DNA of 35,288 bases from Desulfovibrio sp. GTDB taxonomy: Bacteria; Desulfobacterota; Desulfovibrionia; Desulfovibrionales; Desulfovibrionaceae. The translations under genes and the position numbers were made by a program. The notes under the pieces were generated by a model. The model ran no database searches and had not been told where the DNA came from. It saw only the letters and a list, made by a program, of their open reading frames with translations. Within the stretch, counting starts at the first letter, position 1, and each line of letters starts with the position of its first letter. Positions 14,789-23,503 of the stretch are shown here, one piece after another. The DNA is taken from positions 1 through 35,288 of the forward strand of contig JAIKXS010000047.1 in the NCBI GenBank assembly GCA_024683955.1, written 5' to 3'.

Positions 14789-15943
14789 TCAGTCCTTGAA
14801 GGGAGAAAGGGCACGAAGTGTTTCTATTATCCCAGGCACTTCCTTCAGCACATGCGCTATTTCCGCCTCCGTCGTGTAACGGGAAAGAGAAAAGCGGACG
14901 GAGCCGTGGGCATAGGAAAAGGGAACCCCCATGGCCCTGAGAACATGGGACGGTTCAAGACTCCCCGAGGTACAGGCCGAACCGGAACTCGCGCATATGC
15001 CGACACGGTCAAGCATGAGAAGAATGGCTTCACCCTCTACATTCTTGAAGGAAATATTACTGGTATTCGGAAGACGGTGATCGACATCACCGTTGACCCG
15101 CGCTCGGGGAACGGCCTCAAGAAGCCCCTGTTCAAGCCTGTCACGAAGCTTCCCGACCTTTTCCTCCTCGTGCATGTGCTTCATCGCGAGGGAACAGGCC
15201 TTACCAAGCCCTATGATATACGGAACATTTTCCGTTCCGGCCCGTCGACCCTTTTCCTGATGCCCACCGCGCATAAAGGGGCGGAAAAGAACATTTTTCC
15301 GGACAAACAGCATGCCGATGCCTTTCGGGGCATGAAGCTTATGCCCGGAAAGAGAGAGCATATCGATGGGCAGGCGGCTCAGATCAACATCCTTTTTTCC
15401 GGCAATCTGCACTGCGTCAGTATGAAAGAGAACGCCCATCTCATGAGCCATGGACGCCATCTCCTCCACAGGAAAAAGAGTTCCAGTCTCATTATTGGCG
15501 AACATGACCGAGACAAGGGCCGTATCAGGCGTCAGAGCCCTTTTGTACTCGTCAAGATCAATGCGCCCGAACGAATCCACCGGAAGACGCGTCACGGAAT
15601 ACCCTTCTCGTTCCCAGTAGGCAGCTACATTAAGGACGGCCGGATGCTCGACGGCGGTTGTGATAAGATGACGTTTTTCAGGCTGGGTGGCAATGGCGGA
15701 CCAAAAGGCGGTATTGTCCGACTCTGAGCCGCACGAGGTAAAGATGATCTCATCAGGCTCTGCGTGGAAAAGCGCCGCGACCTCCTCTCTTGCCTTTGTA
15801 AGAGAGTGCTGTACCTCACCACCAAAGGAATACATGCTTGAAGGATTGGCATAGGAGGAAGTAAAGAAGGGGAGCATGGCCTCCGTCACTTCAGGAGCAA
15901 TAGCCGTTGTGGCGTTGTTGTCAAGATAGACCCGTTCCATCAT
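14789..15943 (-). CDS. nifS: Cysteine desulfurase NifS
   Basis: NifS takes sulfur from L-cysteine and passes it as a persulfide to the NifU scaffold. The 384-residue fold-type I PLP enzyme starts V-Y-L-D-N-N-A-T-T. It has H100 (E-H-P-A-V), the PLP lysine K202 (S-G-H-K-L-H-A-P-K-G) and the persulfide cysteine C324 (S-S-G-S-A-C-T-S-G). The first ATG overlaps the nifU stop by four bases (ATGA), so the two are coupled. A second ATG follows immediately. Confidence 0.96.
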   Translation of the reverse strand: MMERVYLDNNATTAIAPEVTEAMLPFFTSSYANPSSMYSFGGEVQHSLTKAREEVAALFHAEPDEIIFTSCGSESDNTAFWSAIATQPEKRHLITTAVEHPAVLNVAAYWEREGYSVTRLPVDSFGRIDLDEYKRALTPDTALVSVMFANNETGTLFPVEEMASMAHEMGVLFHTDAVQIAGKKDVDLSRLPIDMLSLSGHKLHAPKGIGMLFVRKNVLFRPFMRGGHQEKGRRAGTENVPYIIGLGKACSLAMKHMHEEEKVGKLRDRLEQGLLEAVPRARVNGDVDHRLPNTSNISFKNVEGEAILLMLDRVGICASSGSACTSGSLEPSHVLRAMGVPFSYAHGSVRFSLSRYTTEAEIAHVLKEVPGIIETLRALSPFKD

Positions 15944-17187
15944 TCTCCCTCCAAAAGCACGATATCTTCCTCAAGCTGTGTCCGGATACGTGATTCAAGC
16001 CGTGAAAGCCGCTCCTTCTTCTCACCCGACTCAATATGAACGGTCACTCTAAGTCCGTCCACGTCAAGCAGGGTCGCTTTTTCCCCTTCCTTCAGAATAT
16101 CAGAGGACTCTCCTAAAATTCTTGTCACTCCCTGCATACGGGCAACGTTTGTCAAGTGCTTCCGTACGGCCCCCTTTCCTGTGTCAGAGCTTCCCTTTTT
16201 GAGCTCGGCCGCCAGGATTTCCGCAATCTCATTGCGGCATTCCCCGCACGCACCGCCGGCCTTGGTGTAATCGGTAACCTCATCGACACTTGTAAGGCCG
16301 TTTTCCCGAATGACGCGAATAATCTGGGCATCTGTCACACCAAAGCACTTACAGACAAGCCTGCCGATCTCCTGTGCATGGGGAACCGGTGCTTCTCCGC
16401 GCCAGTTGCGGATAGCCGCCTCCAGCGCCTCCTGCCCCATGACCGAACAGTGCATCTTCTCACGCGGCAGACCGCCGAGCTTCGCCACAATATCGTTGTT
16501 CGTCACCTTGAGTGCGTCCTCAACCGACATGCCGATGATGATATCCGTGAGAACAGAACTCGAAGCAATGGCGCTCGCACAGCCAAAGGTTTCAAATCCG
16601 GCCTTTTCGATGACACCCTCGTCACTGATTTTGAGATGGAGCCGCAAGGCATCGCCGCATGCGAGACTGCCCACTTCTCCCACTGCGTTGGCATCAGCAA
16701 GAGGTCCGGCATTATGCGGATGTAAAAAATGGTCATGGACAGCTTTTGTATAATCCCACATAACGGTCTCCTCCCGGTGCCGTTGTGCATCAAGCAATGT
16801 TTGTAACGTGATGGTGCGCAGATAGCACCGGATCTGTAAGGCAAATGAAAACCAAAACCAGTGAAGGCCGCACGTTCCGAGTCGTTCACAGCATGGCTGT
16901 TCGGCCAGACAGTCAAGGGCAAAAAGCGGACCTTCAAGACAGACAAAAAGATCTTCAAGCCGGATACAACGCGGCTCCACAAGAAGTCTGTAGCCGCCAC
17001 CGGAACCACGCTCAGCCGCAAGAATGCCGAGAGGCTTGAGTGCGTGCACAATCTGTTCAAGATAGCCGGGAGAGATCCCTTCATCTCGGGCGACAGAGGC
17101 AAGACTTACGGTCTTCTTTTCCTGCCCCTCCAGGGCAAGACGCAGAAGGAAACGCAGTCCGTAACGTGTGCGGGTCGAAAAACGCAT
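15940..17187 (-). CDS. nifU: Rrf2-family regulator fused in frame to NifU Fe-S scaffold
   Basis: One 415-residue frame holds two proteins that are normally separate. Residues 1-142 are an Rrf2/IscR-type regulator: winged helix with S-P-G-Y-L-E-Q-I-V and G-S-G-G-G-Y-R-L, then C93, C99, C100 and C106, spaced like the IscR cluster cysteines. From M143 (16761) it is NifU: scaffold cysteines C177, C203 and C247; a BFD-like [2Fe-2S] domain with C279, C281, C314 and C317; and an Nfu-like end without its C-x-x-C. A strong GGGAGGAG lies six bases before codon 143, so nifU can also be translated alone. The frame starts 3 bases after the metA stop. Confidence 0.93.
   Translation of the reverse strand: MRFSTRTRYGLRFLLRLALEGQEKKTVSLASVARDEGISPGYLEQIVHALKPLGILAAERGSGGGYRLLVEPRCIRLEDLFVCLEGPLFALDCLAEQPCCERLGTCGLHWFWFSFALQIRCYLRTITLQTLLDAQRHREETVMWDYTKAVHDHFLHPHNAGPLADANAVGEVGSLACGDALRLHLKISDEGVIEKAGFETFGCASAIASSSVLTDIIIGMSVEDALKVTNNDIVAKLGGLPREKMHCSVMGQEALEAAIRNWRGEAPVPHAQEIGRLVCKCFGVTDAQIIRVIRENGLTSVDEVTDYTKAGGACGECRNEIAEILAAELKKGSSDTGKGAVRKHLTNVARMQGVTRILGESSDILKEGEKATLLDVDGLRVTVHIESGEKKERLSRLESRIRTQLEEDIVLLEGE
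16763..16776 (-). promoter_or_regulatory. Internal ribosome-binding site for nifU
   Basis: CGGGAGGAGACCGTT directly before the ATG at 16761 is an excellent Shine-Dalgarno placed inside the open rrf2 frame. It implies a second, NifU-only product of 273 residues besides any Rrf2-NifU fusion. Confidence 0.75.
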
Positions 17188-17190
17188 AGG

Positions 17191-18129
17191 CTACGAGATC
17201 ACCCTTGGCAGATCGTGTATGGCGCTCAGCGTAAAGGGAGTCTCCTGGTAGACGTAGAAATTCAGCCAGTTGCTGAAGAAAAGATGCGCATGGGCACGCC
17301 AGTTCATGCTTGGCACGGCGCTTATGTCGTCGTCCGGATAATAGTGACAGGGCACGGAAGGCGCGAGGCCCCTATTGAGGTCCCTGTGGTACTCCATATC
17401 AAGCGTATCGCGGTCGTACTCAAAATGGCCTGTCATAAAAATCTGGCTGTGATCTCTGTTCTCCACCATGGTCAGGCCGGCCTCTCGGGATGCTGCTAGG
17501 ATTCGAAGAGACGGAACGCGAAGAATATCTTCGGCTCGCACCTCGGTTTTCCGGGAATGGGGTGCATAGAAAATATCATCAAAACCGCGAAACAGACGGC
17601 ACTCGGGATGGAGCACATGGTGGGAAAAAATACCCGAGACCTTTTCCTCAAGCAGATATTTGGGAACATTGAAAAAATGGTAGAGGGCGGCCTGGGCAGC
17701 CCAGCAGATGTAGAGTGTGGAATAGACGCTGCGCCGGGCGTATTCCATGAGTGAAACCAATTCATCCCAGTAGTCCACTTCTTCGAAGGAAAGGTGCTCA
17801 ACAGGAGCTCCCGTAACGATCATGCCGTCAAAACTCAGTGACTTGATTTCATCGTAGGTCTTATAAAAACGCTCCAGATGCTGGAGGGGCGTATGTTTTG
17901 ACTCGTGCGCCCGGGTCCGCAAAAGGGTGATGTTGACCTGAATCGGCGTATTGCCAAGCAGGCGCAGGAGCTGCGTTTCCGTGGCTATTTTTGTCGGCAT
18001 AAGATTGACGATGGCGATTTCAAGAGGACGGATATCCTGATGACTCGCTCTGTCATCCGTCATGACAAAGATGTTTTCACCCTCAAGGGCGAGACGTGCC
18101 GGAAGATCGGTGGGTATTTTAATGGGCAT
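17191..18129 (-). CDS. metA: MetA-type homoserine O-acyltransferase (probably acetyl-CoA)
   Basis: The enzyme activates homoserine for methionine synthesis. The 312-residue protein has the catalytic cysteine C142 (I-C-W-A-A-Q-A), H235 and E237 (G-H-F-E-Y-D), all at the family's usual numbers. Residue 111 is Glu (G-A-P-V-E-H). In this family Glu at 111 is reported to favour acetyl-CoA and Gly succinyl-CoA, so the product is probably O-acetylhomoserine. The ATG at 18129 is used: GAGGA lies 6 bases upstream and the conserved M-P-I-K-I-P begins there. It is the first gene of an operon with rrf2-nifU and nifS, behind a promoter with a palindrome. Confidence 0.95.
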   Translation of the reverse strand: MPIKIPTDLPARLALEGENIFVMTDDRASHQDIRPLEIAIVNLMPTKIATETQLLRLLGNTPIQVNITLLRTRAHESKHTPLQHLERFYKTYDEIKSLSFDGMIVTGAPVEHLSFEEVDYWDELVSLMEYARRSVYSTLYICWAAQAALYHFFNVPKYLLEEKVSGIFSHHVLHPECRLFRGFDDIFYAPHSRKTEVRAEDILRVPSLRILAASREAGLTMVENRDHSQIFMTGHFEYDRDTLDMEYHRDLNRGLAPSVPCHYYPDDDISAVPSMNWRAHAHLFFSNWLNFYVYQETPFTLSAIHDLPRVIS

Positions 18130-18149
18130 GGAAAATCCTCGTGTATGAA

Positions 18150-18177
18150 ATCTTAGTACGATACTAGGTTTTGTCAA
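18150..18177 (-). promoter_or_regulatory. metA operon promoter with TAGTA-TCG-TACTA operator
   Basis: TTGACA (18177-18172) and TAAGAT (18155-18150) are 16 bp apart, reading leftward. Between them the perfect inverted repeat TAGTA-TCG-TACTA (18154-18166), extendable by one or two bases on each side, fills the spacer and touches the -10 box. This is a typical repressor position. The Rrf2 domain encoded in the same operon is the obvious candidate ligand, by inference. Confidence 0.7.
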
Positions 18178-18190
18178 GAGCTCCGCATGT

Positions 18191-18220
18191 AAAAAAAGAC
18201 CCTCCTTAAAAAGGAAGGTC
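18191..18220 (-). terminator. Terminator between the ferredoxin-like gene and metA
   Basis: GACCTTCC-TTTTTAA-GGAGGGTC forms an 8-bp stem (one T-G pair) followed leftward by seven T residues, just upstream of the metA promoter. Confidence 0.85.
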
Positions 18221-18292
18221 GCAAGAAACGTTTCTTCGGAAGCATACCCCGACGGGACGGGGAATACCTGAACAACGCGGCCAGAGACCGAT

Positions 18293-18946
18293 CTAGGGAA
18301 CCGTAACCGTAATGACATCAACGGGCATGGATATCCCGAGGTTCTTCCTGACCTCCTCAAGCAGCCGAAGAATACCGCCGCAGCAGGGAACGCTCATCCG
18401 TAAAACAGTGATGGAGGCAAGGTCTCCCGAGGAAAAGATATCAGTCAGGTGCGTCCGCAACTCTTCCCAGGGCTCAAGTTTCGGGCAGCATATGACGGGA
18501 ATACGTCCGGGCATGTACCCGGTGTGCAGGGAAGGAAGCGCAAAGCCCGCGCAGTGGGCGGCAAGCAGAAGGTGTGCCCCGCTCAGAGAGACTTTGGCAG
18601 AAGAAAGCAGACGAAGTTCTATCGGCCAGGAGGGAAGAACAGCATTAAGCGTCGTTCCACGGGCGCCCAAAGCCTCCGCGGGACGGAGCAGAGAGGGCTT
18701 TCTGGCGCTGTTTTCCCTTTTCTTATCAGTGGCCTTTTCGTCAAACGGCTCTGCCTCACGTTCCTCTATGCTCAACGCTCCGTTCGGACAGTGGAGGCAT
18801 GCTCCAAGACCATCGCAGTAGCTCTCGGAAAGAAGTTTTGCCTTGCCGTCGACAACGGCCAAAGCACCCTCCGCGCAGGCCAGAACGCATTCCCCGCAGC
18901 CATCGCAGAGTTCCTCGTCTATGTGAATAATCGGTCGTCTGCCCAC
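18293..18946 (-). CDS. Dicluster [4Fe-4S] ferredoxin-like protein
   Basis: The 217-residue protein has two cluster-binding motifs in its first 60 residues: C-x2-C-x2-C-x3-C (C-D-G-C-G-E-C-V-L-A-C) and a second C-D-G-L-G-A-C-L-H-C-P in which the first spacing is longer. The remaining 150 residues, with C-A-G-F-A, I-C-C-P-K-L and P-C-C-G-G-I, resemble a conserved cysteine-containing domain found with such ferredoxins in anaerobes, but I cannot assign a reaction. It starts at a GTG with a G-rich ribosome site, 29 bases after glnN, and ends before the terminator at 18191-18220. It is probably co-transcribed with glnN. Confidence 0.85.
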   Translation of the reverse strand: MGRRPIIHIDEELCDGCGECVLACAEGALAVVDGKAKLLSESYCDGLGACLHCPNGALSIEEREAEPFDEKATDKKRENSARKPSLLRPAEALGARGTTLNAVLPSWPIELRLLSSAKVSLSGAHLLLAAHCAGFALPSLHTGYMPGRIPVICCPKLEPWEELRTHLTDIFSSGDLASITVLRMSVPCCGGILRLLEEVRKNLGISMPVDVITVTVP

Positions 18947-18975
18947 ATTTCCCCCAAAACGCGCGTCATGCCCTT

Positions 18976-21165
18976 CTATTTGTCAAAAAGGATCTCTTCA
19001 TAATTCGGAAGCGCCCAGAGGTCATCAGGCACCCGTGTTTCCAGGGCGTCAGCGGCATCACGTGCCTTCTGCATCAAGGGCAGAATCTCCTGACAATAAA
19101 AGGCCGCTTTTTCCTCTGTTTCCTGCAGGGCATCACACGAAGCAATCGCTTTTTCGAGTTCAAGCACCGCGTCCTGAAGAAGACGCACATAGCCCGTGAC
19201 TTCATCAAGCGTCGTCACCCTGCTCTCCAGGCCAATGGCTGCCATCTGTGCGGCCGTATGGGCGAGCTCTCCCTGATAGCGCATGCCGGCGGGGAAAATC
19301 ACGGTTCTGGCGAGACGGATGACAAGATGGGCCTCGGTACGCACGGTCTTGCAGTACTGATCAAGATAAATGTCACGTCGGGCCGTCAGTTCGGCCTTCT
19401 TCAATATCCCATAGCGTTCATAGAGTTCGACAACGTCCGGTCTCACAAGCACGGGCAGGGCTTCCGGGGTGTTTTTCAGATCCGGAAGTCCGCGTCTGCG
19501 TGCTTCCCTGTGCCACACATCGGAATATCCGTCGCCGTTGAAGATCACGGCGCTGTGCTCTTCGATGACGTGTCTGATGAAGGACTGAACAGCCTCGTTA
19601 AAGGGGGTTGCGTTCGAAAGCTCCCGTTCAATCCAGTCAGCGGCAAAGCCCAGTGAATCGGCCATCATGACGTTCAGGGCGGTAACAGAGCTTGCAGCGG
19701 ACTGGCTTGAGCCAAGGGCTCTGAATTCGAAACGATTGCCCGTGAAGGCCATGGGGCTTGTACGATTGCGGTCTCCGGGATCAGTCGGTAATGGTGGCAG
19801 GGTTTCGACGCCCACGTTTATACGCCGGCGGCCTGTCTCCCCACGGTCTTCAGTGCGACCGGCCCGGAAGGCTTCAAAGACCTCCGTCAGCTGATCGCCG
19901 AGGAATATGGACATGATGGCCGGCGGGGCTTCGTGAGCACCAAGGCGGTGGTCATTGCTGGCGCTTGCGACGGTGGCCCTGAGAAGGCCCCCGTATTTGT
20001 GGACGGCCCTGATCATGGCCGCGCAGAAAACAAGAAACTTGGCGTTTGAATGGGGGGTCTCCCCGGGATCAAAGAGTGAGCCCAGCTCCGCGTTACCCAA
20101 TGAGTAATTCACATGTTTCCCGCTGCCGTTAATGCCGGCAAAGGGTTTTTCGTGCAAAAGACATTTGAGGCCGTAGCGTTTTGCCACGTTCCGCAGTGTC
20201 GCCATAATCAGGTGGTTATGGTCAATGGCCAGATTGCTCGGTTCAAAGAGCGGCGCGATTTCGTACTGGCTCGGTGCCACCTCGTTGTGACGTGTACGCA
20301 CGGGAACGGCGAGTTTGTAGAGCTCCCGCTCCACCTCCATCATGCAGGAAAGAACGCGCTGGGGAATCACGCCGAAATACTGATCACTGAACTCCTGCCC
20401 CTTGGCCGGGCGTGCACCGAAAAGAGTACGACCGGCGATTTGCAGATCGGGACGGGCGAAATTAAAATTGTGATCAACAAGAAAGTACTCCTGTTCAAGG
20501 CCCGCGTAGGAGACGATTGGGAGATCGGTATGGACGTTGAAAAGAGCAAGGACCCGCTGTGCTTCACGGTTTACGGCCTGTCCTGAACGGAGGAGCGGCG
20601 TTTTCTTATCCAGGGCAACACCGGTCCACGATAAAAACATGGTCGGAATGCAAAGAAAGGTCCCGTTGGGGTTTTCCATAATGTACGCCGGACTTGTCAC
20701 ATCCCAGGCCGTATAGCCACGGGCCTCAAAGGTGGAACGCAGTCCGCCGGACGGGAACGAGGAGGCGTCAGGCTCACCGCGGATAAGCATGGAGCCGGAA
20801 AATTCCGCAATAACCCCGCCGCGGCCGTCGGGCATGATGAAGCTGTCGTGTTTTTCAGCCGTCTGCCCCGTCAGTGGGTAGAAAACATGGGTAAAGTGTG
20901 TTGCCCCCTTCTCAATGGCCCAGTCCTTCATGACAGCGGCAACCGTATCCGCAATGGATGGATCCATGCGCTCCCCAAGGGTAATCGTCTTATGCAGGGA
21001 GTGATAAACGGCCTTTGGCAGGCGCTCACGCATCACGCGATCACTGAAAACATTACGCCCAAAGATATCAGCGGGGCTTGTTTCCGAAAAATTGAAGGAC
21101 GGGTTCCCGGCCTTATAGGTTGTAATAGCCTGAATTGCCGCGCGACGTGCACTGTTGCTGTTCAT
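18976..21165 (-). CDS. glnN: Glutamine synthetase type III
   Basis: GlnN makes glutamine from glutamate, ammonia and ATP. It is the large dodecameric type III form common in Bacteroidetes, cyanobacteria and some anaerobes. The 729-residue length is typical of the type. Visible motifs are E-K-H-D-S-F near the start, [18 protein letters not shown], the glutamate-binding [10 protein letters not shown] and G-A-H-E-A-P-P-A-I. The ATG at 21165 is chosen because AAGGAGA lies 9 bases upstream; the frame is open for 22 more codons without support. It lies between slyD and the ferredoxin-like gene in the same direction. No small type I regulator (PII) gene is nearby. Confidence 0.95.
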   Translation of the reverse strand: MNSNSARRAAIQAITTYKAGNPSFNFSETSPADIFGRNVFSDRVMRERLPKAVYHSLHKTITLGERMDPSIADTVAAVMKDWAIEKGATHFTHVFYPLTGQTAEKHDSFIMPDGRGGVIAEFSGSMLIRGEPDASSFPSGGLRSTFEARGYTAWDVTSPAYIMENPNGTFLCIPTMFLSWTGVALDKKTPLLRSGQAVNREAQRVLALFNVHTDLPIVSYAGLEQEYFLVDHNFNFARPDLQIAGRTLFGARPAKGQEFSDQYFGVIPQRVLSCMMEVERELYKLAVPVRTRHNEVAPSQYEIAPLFEPSNLAIDHNHLIMATLRNVAKRYGLKCLLHEKPFAGINGSGKHVNYSLGNAELGSLFDPGETPHSNAKFLVFCAAMIRAVHKYGGLLRATVASASNDHRLGAHEAPPAIMSIFLGDQLTEVFEAFRAGRTEDRGETGRRRINVGVETLPPLPTDPGDRNRTSPMAFTGNRFEFRALGSSQSAASSVTALNVMMADSLGFAADWIERELSNATPFNEAVQSFIRHVIEEHSAVIFNGDGYSDVWHREARRRGLPDLKNTPEALPVLVRPDVVELYERYGILKKAELTARRDIYLDQYCKTVRTEAHLVIRLARTVIFPAGMRYQGELAHTAAQMAAIGLESRVTTLDEVTGYVRLLQDAVLELEKAIASCDALQETEEKAAFYCQEILPLMQKARDAADALETRVPDDLWALPNYEEILFDK

Positions 21166-21266
21166 GAAACGTTGTCTCCTTCTTGCCCGCCCTGCATCTG
21201 AAGCCGACATACACCTCTGTCCCGGGGGCACGGACGGAAAATCGGCCGACGGAGCGAAAAAACGCC

Positions 21267-21695
21267 CTATTCAACGGAAAGAATATCAATAGCAAAGGTC
21301 AGGGTTTTTCCGGCAAGTTCGGGATTGCCGTCGAGAACGATCTCTTCTTCGGTAACATCTTTGATACTGACAAGCAGAACACCTTGTTCACTCGAAAGCT
21401 GAAGCTTTGTACCGATCTCTAAAGGAATGGAATCGGGAACCTGCACCCTGGCGACACTGAAGATCTGATCCGGATCGTAGGGTCCGTACGCCTCTTCGGG
21501 AGGAATGGTCACCGTGACGCTTTCCCCGGCTTTCTTTCCTTCAATGGCCTTTTCAAAGCCGGCAATAAGCATTCCTGCCCCCTGCTCAAACGTGAGGGGC
21601 TCCCGCTCACGCGAAGAATCAAAAACCGTTCCGTCTTCAAGTGTTCCTGTATAATGGACGCTGACTTTTCTGCCTTTTTCCACAATAATGTCCAT
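21267..21695 (-). CDS. slyD: FKBP-type peptidyl-prolyl isomerase, SlyD-like
   Basis: The 142-residue protein has the FKBP start [18 protein letters not shown] and the [18 protein letters not shown] core, with an inserted IF chaperone domain (about 70-120, E-A-Y-G-P-Y-D-P). It therefore belongs to the SlyD/SlpA group of isomerase-chaperones, without the His-rich metal tail of E. coli SlyD. The ATG at 21695 follows GGAGG by 7 bases. It is cytoplasmic (no signal peptide). The 101 bases to glnN hold nothing I recognise. Confidence 0.93.
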   Translation of the reverse strand: MDIIVEKGRKVSVHYTGTLEDGTVFDSSREREPLTFEQGAGMLIAGFEKAIEGKKAGESVTVTIPPEEAYGPYDPDQIFSVARVQVPDSIPLEIGTKLQLSSEQGVLLVSIKDVTEEEIVLDGNPELAGKTLTFAIDILSVE

Positions 21696-21756
21696 AGGTG
21701 GTCCTCCGTGTTTCTCTTCCTGTGTTGAAGCATATCGCGCCATGTTATGTCAATCA

Positions 21757-22125
21757 AAAGCAGGCAAAAAGAAGATCTGTGGCGGATACGGTCGCTCGTC
21801 AAAACACGGGGAAGAAGATACGTCTTGGCTGGCACGTGAGCCCTGAAGAAAATTTCCTCACTGCAGCATCTGAGACGGGTCGAAACAAAAACGCCCTTGC
21901 CATGCCGCTCTGCTGGAGTGACACGGGATAGTTCTCATCTTCACGTCAGAGCTCGGAAGACGGGATCTGTCTCCTTCGCCCCATGACACGGCATCGCCAC
22001 CATTCAGGGCCGACACCGTTCCTTTGTCTGAACACATATAAAGATCAAAAAGCCTCTGACAACTCCGGAACGTCCCGAGAATCTGCACTAATGAACGGAA
22101 TCGGGAGAGTTTGAGAATAAATTTT
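21757..22125. other. Intergenic region without recognised genes
   Basis: The divergent gap between slyD and lysA contains only short unsupported frames. No tRNA, riboswitch core or terminator could be recognised. A TTGACA near 21757 on the minus strand may be the -35 box of slyD, but its -10 box is unclear. Confidence 0.4.
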
Positions 22126-22156
22126 CTTGACAGATACTACGTCAAGCAACCATAAT
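22126..22156 (+). promoter_or_regulatory. lysA promoter with CTTGAC-N9-GTCAAG inverted repeat
   Basis: TTGACA (22127-22132) and CATAAT (22151-22156) are 18 bp apart. The perfect inverted repeat CTTGAC (22126-22131) / GTCAAG (22141-22146) covers the -35 box and spacer and could be an operator. Transcription would start near 22163, leaving a leader too short for a lysine riboswitch. Confidence 0.65.
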
Positions 22157-22199
22157 ACTTAGCTTTACTTCACGCTTTTCTCATACTGAGGAGCCAACC

Positions 22200-23471
22200 A
22201 TGTCATCACTTTCCCCTCATACGGATGCCGTCACCTTTTTCGGGACATCACGGCCGGAGCTTCTTGCGAAAGCGTTCGGAACGCCGCTCTATGTCTATAA
22301 CGAAACCATTCTCCGGCAAAACTGCCGCGACCTAATGCAGCTTTCCTCCATTCCGGGATTCGGCGTCAACTATTCCGTCAAGGCAAATGCCAACCCCGTG
22401 CTTCTCCGCATCCTGCGCGAAGAGAAGCTTGTCGTGGACGCCATGAGTCCGGGGGAACTCTACATGGATTTTCTTGCAGGTTTTACGCCGGAAGAGATTC
22501 TCTACATCTCAAACAATAATTCCGAAGAGGAGATGGCCAACGCCCTTGCCCACGGTGTCATCATAAGCGTGGACTCCCTCTCACAGCTTGAGATGGCAGG
22601 ACGTCTCAATCCGGGAGGCCGGGTGATGATCCGCACAAATCCGGGTATCGGTGCCGGCCACAGCGACAAGGTCATCACAGGCGGCAAAGCAACAAAATTC
22701 GGCATCGTTCCGGAAAAGATGCCGGAAGTACTCGCTCTTCTTGAGCGCTACAACCTGACCCTCGTCGGCATCAACCAGCATATAGGCTCCCTCTTTATGC
22801 AGGAAGACGGCTATCTCGACGCCGTGGCCATTCTCCTCTCTCTTTTTGAGACCCTGCCGGAATCAATCCGGCGGCAGATTGGCATTCTTGATTTCGGAGG
22901 AGGCTTCGGTATCCCCTACCACAAGCATGCCGGGGAAGCCAGACTTGATATGAAAAGCCTCGGCAAAAAACTGACAGATATGCTTTCCGCCTGGCGCGAC
23001 AAGACCCGTTACAGCGGACGCTTTCTCGTTGAACCTGGTCGCTATGTCATGGCGGAAGCCTGCGTGCTCATCGGCCGGGTCACAGCGGTCAAGGACAACG
23101 GGCTCAAACACTTCTCCGGGACAGATATCGGCTTTAACCAGCTCATGCGTCCGGTGCTCTACGATTCCTATCACGAAATCGAGCTCTTCCCCTGCGACGA
23201 CACCCCACGCCCGTCTCTTGTCCAAACCGTGACGGGTAATATCTGCGAAAGCGGTGACATTCTTGCCAAGGAACGGGAACTTCCCAGCATGCGCGAAGGG
23301 GATCTCATCGGCGTGCTTGACGCTGGCGCCTACGGTTTCAGCATGGCTTCGACCTACAATCAGAGACAGCGTCCTGCGGAAATTCTGATCAACCAGGAAG
23401 GTCTCCCCCGCCTTATTCGCCGCAGGGAAAGTCTTGAGGACCTCTGTCGGACAGTTGCGGGTCTCAGGTAA
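22200..23471 (+). CDS. lysA: Diaminopimelate decarboxylase
   Basis: LysA performs the last step of lysine synthesis, decarboxylating meso-diaminopimelate with PLP. The 423-residue protein has the PLP lysine K61 (Y-S-V-K-A-N), H194 (Q-H-I-G-S), the glycine-rich phosphate loop D-F-G-G-G-F-G and catalytic C349 (C-E-S-G-D), which comes from the partner subunit. GAGGAG lies 6 bases before the ATG. A related carboxynorspermidine decarboxylase is less likely because C-E-S-G-D and E-P-G-R-Y are intact. It starts a rightward group with the MATE and DUF2156 genes. Confidence 0.94.
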   Translation: MSSLSPHTDAVTFFGTSRPELLAKAFGTPLYVYNETILRQNCRDLMQLSSIPGFGVNYSVKANANPVLLRILREEKLVVDAMSPGELYMDFLAGFTPEEILYISNNNSEEEMANALAHGVIISVDSLSQLEMAGRLNPGGRVMIRTNPGIGAGHSDKVITGGKATKFGIVPEKMPEVLALLERYNLTLVGINQHIGSLFMQEDGYLDAVAILLSLFETLPESIRRQIGILDFGGGFGIPYHKHAGEARLDMKSLGKKLTDMLSAWRDKTRYSGRFLVEPGRYVMAEACVLIGRVTAVKDNGLKHFSGTDIGFNQLMRPVLYDSYHEIELFPCDDTPRPSLVQTVTGNICESGDILAKERELPSMREGDLIGVLDAGAYGFSMASTYNQRQRPAEILINQEGLPRLIRRRESLEDLCRTVAGLR

Positions 23472-23503
23472 GTAAAGACTGGGAACAGCCTCTTCCCCGC
23501 CCC

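Noticed and set aside
18130-18149. S-adenosylmethionine riboswitch before metA
   Set aside because: The promoter leaves a leader of only about 20 bases; the hairpin upstream is the terminator of the previous gene.
21858-22088. 76-codon minus-strand frame upstream of lysA
   Set aside because: No ribosome site, no motif, and low-complexity composition.
22163-22199. Lysine riboswitch before lysA
   Set aside because: The clear promoter leaves under 40 bases of leader; the sequence upstream shows no L-box features.
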